Below are positions 55,114-64,000 of a DNA stretch of 64,000 nt, one piece after another (within the stretch, counting starts at the first letter, position 1; every line of letters begins with the position of its first letter). The DNA lies in the NCBI GenBank assembly GCA_036435485.1, contig CM071600.1:48171546-48235545 (forward strand), in the 5' to 3' direction. This DNA is from Saposhnikovia divaricata. Taxonomy: Eukaryota; Streptophyta; Magnoliopsida; Apiales; Apiaceae. Below the pieces are notes generated by a model, which was given only the letters and a program-made list of their open reading frames with translations, searched no databases and was not told the origin of the DNA. A program made the translations under genes and the position numbers.

Positions 55114-58015
55114 GTTTCATTGTTTTGTATTTGTTTGTATAGGTTTTTTGTGTTTTCGTGTTGGTTGGATTCGGTTTCTAGGGTTTTGTATGGTTTTGTG
55201 ATTGTGTAGTGAGGGTTTTGGTACTTTATGGGATTTAGGTATTGTGAATTAGTGATTGTGGTGGAAAGTTTCAGACTTTATTGTTTATAATGTTTGTTGT
55301 AAGTTATCGAAAGTTTGGTTTATGTTGTATGTGTTGGAATAAGTTTGGATGTAGTGTTACTTAATGATTTATTTATGTTGGTAGATTATACGATAGCGTT
55401 CTGAAAAGCTATAGGTGGTGGTGAAGGTACTGTTTAGGGATTAATTGGCTACTGGGGATAAATTGGACATAACCTAATGTTATTTATAAAAATGTTATTC
55501 CCCGCAGATTGTGCCTAAGCCCGCGTCATTCTAGTTTTTTCCCGCCTAGTTCGGTGTAATCTCAATATTTAAAAAAGAAAAGCGTACCTAGCCCGCCTTT
55601 TACAACAAACCTGAATAAGGGGGCCAAAATTGTTATACCGGGGTTTAATTATGTCTTGTACAATATCACTGTACTGCTTCTGTTTGGTACTAATTGTTTA
55701 TTACTCTTGTGTGCCCTGCTTAAAAAGCAATATTATTTTCCTTTTGGTATATGTCCCTAATACCATTTTTGTAATTGTTTAGATCCTTTCCGCGAGGTGA
55801 AGAGCAAGCGAGACAAGAAAAAAGAGGTACATTGATGGATATATATGAAAACTTCTACCTCCTCACTGTTAAATATGTTATTTTGTATTAACTTTTTAAA
55901 TCAAATCTGTAAGCTGTCCTCTCAGTGACTCAGTGCATTGTATCGTCTAGGCATAATATTGTTTAGGCTTGTGCTTTCATGCAATAATGAATATAGGAGA
56001 ATGAAATAGTCAACTGCTTTTTTTTTTTTTTTTTTTTTTATCTTGCATCAAGTATTCCATTATACTCTTTACACCTAATATAAATTATTCGGTATGCAAA
56101 AACTTTACTCAGGTTTAGGATTTTTATGTCAAAATTAATCATTATCCCTTTGTTTTTTTAAAAAAAAATTCAGAGCAAGGATTCAACAGAATCAAGGTCT
56201 CGTAGTGGTAGTAACACCTCAAGTCGTGGACGTGGTATGGATCGCTATGCTGGACGTGGTGGCTCAACTCAGTTCAGCTCTTCTGGTATGTGTGCCAAAA
56301 TTCATTGATCGACAGTTAGTAATATACTTTAATATGTTTAATTTGAACTCAAGACTATATTAATCTCATGGCCAGACTCTGGTGCTTTGCATGGCAAAGT
56401 TGCATACAGAAAGGAAAATGGAACAAACCCCTACACAAGCTCTTTATCCACAGCACCAGGTGTTGCAGCACATCGCACATTTCAGCGCCCTCCAGCGCCC
56501 AGGTTAGTAGTATATGTGTGAACTAGGTGACCTAATATCTATCTGTTTTATTACGAGTTACACTGGTGCATTTTCTCTTTTTGAATTTATTATCTTATCG
56601 TTGTATATTATATAGTTGTGGCCCGTGTATAGAGTACTGATTATGTATTGGTATATAGCTATACCGATTTGACTGAATATTTGAGACTTTAAGGCTATTT
56701 ACCATTCCCTCAGCAGGAGTGTCTTGCCTCTTTATTGATAATAACTTTTGTGTTTTCTCTAGTGATTTTGTGACCGATGAAAAGAAATCATCATCATTAA
56801 TGGCAGATGGTAATTCATTGGCTTCACAACCTTCTACTGGATATCAACCTGCTTGGGTGGGGGCTCATGGACAAAAATCGATGGCTGACATTGTTAAGAT
56901 GGGTAGGCCACAGATCAAGGCTTCCAGCACACCGACATCATCTCATTACAGTGGTAAGCATCAAGATACAGAGCTAGGAACTAAAAGAGTAATTTATATT
57001 TAATTGATGTTAGTGTTTAAGAATTAAGAGTTAAGTTAATTGTAATTTGTTGTGAAGTTTAAGTTTATGGTGGTGGGGAAATTTAAGCTGTTTGTTGATT
57101 AGTATTAAGAAGCAAACATTGTTTAAAAGTTTCCTCACTAGTAGGATTAGTCTTTAGGGTTCCCCTCCTTCACAAGGAGACGGAAGTTATTAATATTATA
57201 AAAATTATTAAGTTATTGAGTTGAGAGTGTAACTCTCTTTAATGGGTTACAATCCATCATATTTTCTCCCTTTCTCTAGGGCTAGTAGCTCTGCATGCTG
57301 TTGAATTACCCTGGTTCTTATCCCCGAGGTAGTATGTTCTCTGCAGTTATTCCACCAAAGTCTATCTCCGTTACTGTTTTATCCCATATATCTATGTTTT
57401 TACTTTCTGTCCAACATCAGTCACCTGCTCATGCACCTCCATTTACCAAGTTAAATGATGGTTTCATCTTCTTTAGGGGATCATGGCACTAAGGTTCCAA
57501 ACTTATACGTTGAGCCAGGGGCTGCACCTGACGAATGGCCCGTAATTGAACCACCACAAGCAAGCATGGCATCCGTTTTTGAGTCTCATACAGATACCCA
57601 GCTGCATTCAGATCAATCCAGAGTGCCTTCTGATAAGACTAATTTGCAAACCCATTCTGAGCCCGAGGAGGTTGAGGCAGAAGAGGATAGTTCAGTTGAA
57701 AACCTTGACCACGTTGTCTCTGCTACTGTTTCCACTAGAAATCTGCAGGCGGATAATCCTGGAGATGCATCTTTTACTAATAATGACATGTATGAAAAAA
57801 ATGACTCCTACCAGTCTCACCACCATGCTTTCCAGAGTGAGGAAGGTGCGCACATTCTGTTTATCCCTGCAGTAATTACTTTACATGTGTCTTTGTATAT
57901 TCTTTTAATTTAGCTTACGAATTCTGAATTTGTCACAAGGAGAACTCTTAATGATGAAACTTTTGTTATAACTTATAAACCATAGTTATAGTTTGCAAGA
58001 TCAAACTACTAGATG

Positions 58016-58074
<59 letters not shown>

Positions 58075-61000
58075 TATTTGTGGACAACCAGTTATGCTTT
58101 ATGGAGGACTGGAAGTGTATATTAGATTTGCAATGTCAAAAATAGACAATAATTTTTGGGTTTTCCGGATTTCCCTATGCCCAGCCTGTCTGTTTGATTA
58201 ACCGAGGCAATCGTTTTTCTTTTTACACTGTTTGAATTGATATCTTTTGTGTATACCTGAGAACCTCTGCATTTTAATTGTTAACTTAAACTATAAACAG
58301 TTATTGTGTCCATAGTAATTAAAAACTAACAGATCTGGCACATAGCTGACATCAAAGGCAATTTAGCTGATATATGATGCCAATTGTATATGATGTTTTC
58401 AACATGAAAATTAAAATGTTATGATGATACATGTAATGATTTTTTTTTTCATTATAAAAGATTCAATTCATTGAGTTTCTAGATACATGAGTTGTGGGTG
58501 AATGATTAGCAATATGAGATTAAATCATATGCTTGTTCAGTTATGCGATAAAACTTTTTCACTTCAGCTATTATATTAGTTTTTGATTTATGGGTTACTG
58601 GCTGCTAGCTTGTTCAATTCTAGTCTTATGGAAATTGTTCATGTAACTTGTTTCCAGTGGAAGATGTCAAAGCCTCAGTGTCATCTGAGACGGCAAACAT
58701 GCATCAACTAAGTATACAGGAGGACGGTCATGAGGTGGCATACGAGGAAGACGTCCCTTCTGTTGTGATTCCAAATCACCTGCAAGTTCAGAGTGCTGAC
58801 TGCTCACACTTGAGTTTTGGTAGCTTTGGATCTGCTCTTACAGGCTATTCTGACCCTTTTGCATCTAGGTCTTCGAGAAGTAACATGGAAGAGACACATT
58901 TAGAAACAGATGCTCCGGAAATTGCGCACTCAGATGCCAGGTGTTTACTATTTTCCTAAATAACTGTTCAATTATGTCATTTCTTTTATATGGTCTCCCT
59001 TACAGAACTTTTCTCTGCAGAAATTCGGAATACTATAGAGATGAGGCTATTAGATCTGCTGCAGATGCGAATCTAGTTCATAGGACTAGCGGAGATGCTG
59101 CAGGTTTTGATTCACCATCTGCTCCACAAGAAGAATTGTTGAAGCAGGAACACTCTGAAGTGGCACATGGGAATCAATATGCCTTCCCCTCGTCTTCAAC
59201 TGGTTATACGTTCGAAAATGCGCAACAGTTGAATGGCATGAATGCCTCATATAATTATTCTCAGACGAGCGCTCAGATGCAAAATATTACTCCTTTCTCA
59301 AGCTCAATGGTACATACTTGATTTTATGCTTGTATATTTGTTCCAATCTTGTAAATACTGAGATCAAACATTGTTAAACGAAATAATAAACATTAAAGAG
59401 TTCATACAGTTCAAATTTGAAGTCCGAGATGGTAGGAGCGTTTTTAGGCAGAAAATGCAGGTGGTAGGTATTTAGGTGGACCAGAACTCAGAAACTTCAT
59501 ATATCTCCCTGATATTTATTAGTCTTGTGCTGGTCTTTTGTTAAATTTCTTCAAGAACTGAGGCTTTTATGAATTTATCATAGCAACATTAGTTGCAATT
59601 AATGTGATAAGCAGACATAGTGTTACAGGTAAGGGAGAGAAAAAAGATATGACCAGTGTTGTTTCTTATAAAGTGTTATGTATACTTGATTTTAGTATTT
59701 CTTTTGATAAGCTTATATAAGTGGGTTATTTCTTATATATTAATTTATTGTTTGTTTATATAAATTTGATACCTTTGCCTGTATTTTAACATAATTGTCT
59801 GACAGGATTTCTGAATTATATCTTACTTACCTCTTTTATTGGGAATGGCAGGCTTCATTATCAAATGCTCTGTTGACAGCAAATGCTCATCCTGTTAGAG
59901 AGTCTGAACTACCATACTCGCCTTTCCCCATGTCGCAGTCGATGCCTAATAAGTATGGTAACACAGTATCTTCCATTGGTGGCTCATCAATTTCTGTTGC
60001 AGAGGTATGTGGTTTATCTTTGCCGAAATATTGTGTACCTGAGAGATTAATTTTTGATGTGATCTGGCTCATGCACTATTATTAATGAGGAATTGGATCT
60101 TGAATGTACATTAAGTTTTTCCTGCGAGGCTCCGTCTTTCGTATTTGAACTATGTTTTTGTTCCTTTGCCCATGTTTATCTTTGATGTTATATATACATG
60201 TCTCCCGTCTCCGTGTATATGCATGATGTGTCAGTGTATCTGTGCATTTATGTGTGTGGGTGTAAACGTGTCTGGGTATATTTGTACCATACTATTTAAG
60301 CGGAAGTCGAGTTCTTTGGGCGGTTGTCATAAGTTGATTATATTTCTAATAAAATTTGCAGTCCATCACTCTTTAGTTGTATATATATATATATTTAAAT
60401 TCCTGTTATATTTTTCATTATTTAATAATTATATTATTTACATGCTCCCATTGTATTTATTTTATATTACATCTTTTGTCTGTAATTGTTACATTAAAAT
60501 CCTATTAACATTTCAGCCACTGTATAACTGTACCAGTGGTTTAGGAATTTAATATTCCATGATTTATTATTAAATGGTAAGTGTAGCACACATGGTACTC
60601 TGTTAGCAAAACTGAAATGATCAAATTCTGCTCCCTACCAAGTTTAGACCAGATTACAAAAATAATGTAATTCCGGATTCATAGTTTTAGTCTAATTTTC
60701 CTGTTGGTTACTTTTCTGCTTAGCAGGCTTTAAAGACCGGTTTCCAGTCAGTGCAGTCTACTCAACAGAACCCGTCTGGGACCAGTGTGGCCACAGGACC
60801 TGCACTACCTCAACACCTTGCTGTGCACCCTTACTCCCAACCTACTCTTCCTTTGGGACCTTTTGCCAATATGATAAGCTATCCTTTCTTGCCACAGAGC
60901 TATACATACATGCCATCTGGTTTCCAGCAAGCATTCGCTGGTAATAACACGTACCATCAATCTCTGGCAGCAGCTGTTTTACCTCAATATAAAAGTAGTG

Positions 61001-62172
61001 CATCAGTCAGCAACTTGCCTCAATCTGCTGCTGTTCCTTCTGGTTATGGTGCCTTTGGGAGTTCAACAGCCATTCCAGCAAACTATGCTATGAATCCAAC
61101 AGCTGCCTCCCCAGCAGGATCAACAATGGGCTATGACGACATCCTGAGTTCTCAGTACAAGGATAGCAATCATCTAATATCGCTTCAACAGGTATGCTAT
61201 TATGTAATCCATATACCACTACATTGTCTGATGATATTTGCCTATTAGGTAGTGCATTAATTTCCTGTGAATAGATTTAGATTAATACACTTTTATGTTA
61301 GCAACATATGCAACACGATTTGTAGACCCGTATGAAAGGGAGTTGACTGGTGGAGCATACATTAGAAGTATCTGGACTTGGAAAGTGGATATAACTTTTA
61401 GGCTGTCTGTCCAAAAATCTTCCCCCCCCCCCCCCCCCAAAACCAAAAAAACAATTTGAATAAATATCATTTTTGCTAAGGGCACCGGTCATTTTAAAGG
61501 GAAGACAATCTAATAAGAGAACCCCAGAAAATAAGCGAAGGGAGAGACAATTTTACATCCATTGTATGTGAACGTCTTCCTTTGGATACAGCTACGTTAG
61601 TGTTAATATCAACTTAATGCATATGCTAGTTCAATTATAGAAAAAAAAGATGTGTTTATACTTCTGACACCTTTTCTTTTTTATAATTTTTCATTAGAAT
61701 GATAGTTCGGCTATGTGGCTTCATGGGCGATTATAGAAAAAAAGTTGTGTTTATACTTCTGACACCTTTTCTTTTTTATAATTTTTCATTCGAATGATAG
61801 TTCGGCTATGTGGCTTCATGGGCGATTATAGAAAAAAAGTTGTGTTTATACTTCTGACACCTTTTGTTTTTTATAATTTTTCATTAGAATGATAGTTCGG
61901 CTATGTGGCTTCATGGGCCTGGTTCACGTACAATATCAGCTGTTCCAGCAAGTACATATTACAGCTTTCAGGGGCAGAATCAGCAGCCTGGTGGTTTTCG
62001 GCAAGGTCAGCAGCCTTCACAAAATTATGGAAATCTTGGGTACCCAAATTTCTACCATTCTCAGGCTGGTGTACCATTGGAGCATCAGCCACAAAACCCA
62101 AGAGACGGTGCTCTTAGTGGATCTCAAGGGCAACCAAAGCAGTCTCAGCAGTTATGGCAAAATGGCTACTAA
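54826..62172 (+). CDS. GIP1L: GBF-interacting protein 1-like (GIP1-like)
   Basis: The family binds G-box bZIP factors and has been linked to their DNA binding. Exons: 54826-55006, 55783-55826, 56174-56285, 56376-56502, 56763-56953, 57477-57845, 58658-58940, 59021-59309, 59852-60004, 60727-61191 and 61888-62172. All have GT..AG borders and matching phases, 2499 bases in total, 832 residues. Residues about 10-75 are the N-terminal GIP1_N domain (IPPAARKIVQSLKEIVNRPE, EIYATLKDCHMDPDEAVSRL, DPFREVKSKRDKKKE), a UBA-like helical fold. The rest is low-complexity: an RGR-rich stretch, a conserved GYQPAWVGAHGQKSMADIVK block near 180, an acidic middle and a Q/S/P/Y-rich tail ending in LWQNGY. Introns hold a CT-rich tract, a (TA)n and a 95-bp triplication before the last exon. 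The gene looks intact. It was chosen as nuclear from family knowledge; no localisation signal is decisive. Confidence 0.9.
55015..55107. repeat. CT-rich tract in intron 1 of the GIP1-like gene
   Basis: C runs and (CT)n, just downstream of the exon 1 donor at 55007. The long frames across it are intronic artefacts. Confidence 0.85.
58019..58072. repeat. (TA)n tract in an intron of the GIP1-like gene
   Basis: About 26 TA units. Unlike the other long TA tracts in this window, no inverted-repeat element abuts it, so it may be an unoccupied site. Confidence 0.9.
61420..61438. repeat. Poly-C tract in the last intron of the GIP1-like gene
   Basis: A run of about 16 or more C residues; its length is likely to vary or be misread. 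Confidence 0.8.
61635..61919. repeat. 95-bp triplication across the last intron/exon border
   Basis: Three copies with a 95-base period. Each has the polypyrimidine stretch, the acceptor position and the first 30 or so bases of the last exon (AATGATAGTTCGGCTATGTG at 61698, 61793 and 61888). Acceptor dinucleotides are AG, CG and AG. Only the third copy continues into the full exon. Confidence 0.93.
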
Positions 62173-62739
62173 ACTACATGTATTTTTATTAATGCTAATT
62201 GAAACTAATGTTGCCTTTTTTTTTTATGCCATCTTAGCTTAGCGGCTCCCTAATCCAACAGGTCACGTACACTTGTATGTTGTATTTCCTTAAGTGAATT
62301 GAGCTCAACGTTTCTAAAAATGGGAAATCGGTACTAGTGAAAAGTGAGTGCTTGGATTTATTGGCGAGTTCACTCGTTCAGTTCACAAATTGGATATATT
62401 TAGACTATTTAAACTTATATATAATATAATAATTATATGTTTCTCATTTAATGAAAGTAAATTACATGATGTAATATTAGTATGTTGTGCATAATTTCAT
62501 CAGATATGTAATCTGAGATTATAACCCGGTGCTTTTTTACCAAAAATTCCTAAAGAAAAATTATTTAGTCAAGGAACAGTATTATAAAGATTGGTCAAAG
62601 AAAACTGTTTCTGCAAGCGTTGTCATTCTGTCAATAATTTGGTGTCGGAAAAACTATTAAGTTAACTGATGGATCCGGTTGTAGATCACATTTGAAGATT
62701 ATCCCAATGGAGCCTTCCACGAAGAATAGCTATGGGTAA
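62173..62739. other. 3' UTR of the GIP1-like gene and intergenic sequence
   Basis: Follows the stop codon at 62170-62172. AT-rich, with no other feature supported before the next LTR. Confidence 0.45.
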
Positions 62740-62978
62740 TGTTGAAATGTAAATGTAAACACACATCTTGTTAAAGTCAATAGTTGGCTAGCTACCTAGT
62801 TTCATTCAATAAGATCGGTTAGCTACCTTTCTAAACACGTTTTGTAATTTCTATATATTTGTTCTTCAGTCATGTATCATAACACATCAACACAAAGTAA
62901 TACAAAAGTTTATTAGTTTCTCTTACATTATTTTCTTGATTTTCATTCTGAAATCATATATCCATTCTAGTTTTATCA
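62740..62978 (+). repeat. Element C 5' LTR (about 239 bp)
   Basis: Starts TGTTGAAATG and ends GTTTTATCA, followed at once by the primer site. The five bases before it are GGTAA, the predicted target duplication. The start is inferred from TG and typical length, because the partner LTR is outside the window. Confidence 0.65.
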
Positions 62979-62989
62979 TGGTATCAGAG
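62979..62989 (+). promoter_or_regulatory. Element C primer-binding site
   Basis: TGGTATCAGAG immediately after the LTR matches the initiator-methionine tRNA primer site. Confidence 0.85.
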
Positions 62990-63685
62990 TTTTAAGCTCC
63001 TTACCTCCGTGTTTTCCGGGCAAAGCCATCCTTTCCGGTGACAAAGACAAACTCTTTCAGTCATTAAAACGAACAGTTGGCGCAGCCCACTGTCCCTCCT
63101 CCTGCCTCACCATTCCTCCGGCGCTGTTCATTCCACCGCGCCATCTTCTTCACCACCAAACTCTACCAACATCTCCTCTCCCTTTCCCGTCCACCAACCC
63201 AGCAGCCACCATTCTCACTCTCCCCTCCTTGTTCAATTCCACAACCACCACTCCGACTAAAGACTCTCACCACTACTTCGTTCCACCATTCCGACCATCG
63301 CTGCAACCGAACCATCTTCTTCAACCCCGCCTTAACATCTCTGTATATCTCTCAGAAAGACGAGATATATATTTGTTATTTAAGGTGTGATTGATACACA
63401 CATACGATACAGCACACAAACAAGTATACAACGTTGGGCTAAATCTGTTTTGCCTATCAGCCCATTTGTTTCTTTATTTGGGCCAACATTTTATTTATCT
63501 GGCCCAAACTCATACACGACCATTAAAATATTTTGGCTATATTACACTTCAGTACCCCAGTTTTTACCTGTCTTCTAAACAGAGCCTTGATTTTTTAAAT
63601 ATACACAGTCCAGTCCTTACAGTTTCAGATTCTAACAAATTAAACCCACAATTTACATCTTTTATCCTTGAACCCAATTTTTACC
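62990..63685 (+). other. Element C leader
   Basis: Between the primer site and gag. C-rich (CCACC and CTCC runs around 63090-63330). Several short frames, none with a recognisable product. Confidence 0.5.
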
Positions 63686-64000
63686 ATGGAAAAAGTAAGT
63701 AGTTCGCCAATTCAAACAATTTTGAATGGCTCCAACTACTTGGCTTGGTCTCAAGCTATGCGTAGTTTTCTTAATGGTAAAAGAATCTGGCGTTATGTAA
63801 GGGGTGATATTACAATTCCAACAAAAGAGAAGGAGGAAGCTGAGTCAAAGTTTAAAGATCGCATTGAAGAGTGGGATGTCAAAAATCATCAGGCTATCAC
63901 ATTTTTTAGAAACTCCTCAGTTTCTAAGATTAATCTCCAGTTCGGGAATTTTGAGACTGCAAAGAAAATATGGGATTTATTGGCATCTCGGTACACTACA
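63686..64000 (+). CDS. gag: Element C gag, partial (runs off the window)
   Basis: An open frame of 105 codons from MEKVSSSPIQTILNGSNYLA to the window edge. The NGSNYLAWSQAMRSFLNGK block is the Copia-type gag N-terminal domain, followed by EWDVKNHQAITFF and AKKIWDLLASRY, the start of the UBN2 region. No stop within the window. Confidence 0.85.
   Translation, partial: MEKVSSSPIQTILNGSNYLAWSQAMRSFLNGKRIWRYVRGDITIPTKEKEEAESKFKDRIEEWDVKNHQAITFFRNSSVSKINLQFGNFETAKKIWDLLASRYTT

Larger units (their letters stand above)
62740..64000 (+). mobile_element. Third Ty1/Copia element (element C), 5' end only
   Basis: A short LTR, a primer site, a leader of about 700 bases and the start of gag are in order on the plus strand. 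The element runs off the window, so its integrity and 3' LTR are unknown. The short LTR and gag type differ from elements A and B. Confidence 0.75.

Noticed and set aside
54802..55209. 135-codon single-exon protein at the start of the GIP1-like gene
   Set aside because: Beyond 55006 it runs into a CT-rich intron. The spliced model keeps the conserved N-terminal domain and all phases.

Overview
The window looks like nuclear DNA of a flowering plant, probably a eudicot: it is AT-rich, its host genes have many GT..AG introns and plant-specific families (X8/CBM43 cell-wall protein, GBF-interacting-protein family, plant-type hexose-6-phosphate epimerase), and most of the rest is plant retrotransposons, MITEs and long (TA)n tracts. 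The species cannot be named from the sequence. No tRNA, rRNA, CRISPR array or prokaryotic operon was seen.

Layout. 1-6 kb: intergenic repeats, with a solo LTR, (TA)n foldbacks, a LINE tail and a Harbinger/Tourist-type MITE with TTA target duplication. 6.2-10.5 kb (+): an eight-exon glucose-6-phosphate 1-epimerase-like gene with a one-base frameshift in exon 2 and a truncated LINE in intron 2. 12.4-13.6 kb: two related (TA)n-bounded inverted-repeat elements. 13.9-16.0 kb (-): the 5' part of a PRP39-like splicing-factor gene with a solo LTR in an intron and no recognisable 3' part. 16.7-21.3 kb: a foldback mosaic containing a MULE-like element with a 9-bp target duplication, then three TIR elements in a row, each bounded by (TA)n. 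21.8-35.9 kb (-): a 14.1-kb Sirevirus-like Copia element with a 1233-codon extra ORF downstream of pol. 36.7-45.6 kb (-): a second, very young Copia element with an uninterrupted gag-pol. 46.8-48.6 kb (-): an intact four-exon X8 GPI-anchored protein gene. 49.8-53.7 kb: a large inverted-repeat complex. 54.8-62.2 kb (+): an intact eleven-exon GBF-interacting-protein-1-like gene. 62.7-64.0 kb (+): the start of a third Copia element with a short LTR, running off the window.

Two host genes (X8 protein and GIP1-like) appear intact, with exon phases that close exactly. Two (epimerase and PRP39) look decayed or truncated. They do not form a functional cluster; the shared theme is erosion and remodelling by transposons.

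The most unusual signal is in the untranslated leader of the second Copia element. Four consecutive stem-loops show the same loop motif on different stems, and a set of three 25-base hairpins lies further upstream, two of them pairing perfectly with a base-pair swap between them; together they suggest conserved RNA structure. Other points worth checking are a series of unrelated MITE-like elements all sitting exactly in (TA)n tracts, and a 95-bp triplication of the last intron/exon boundary of the GIP1-like gene that creates a decoy splice acceptor leading to a stop.
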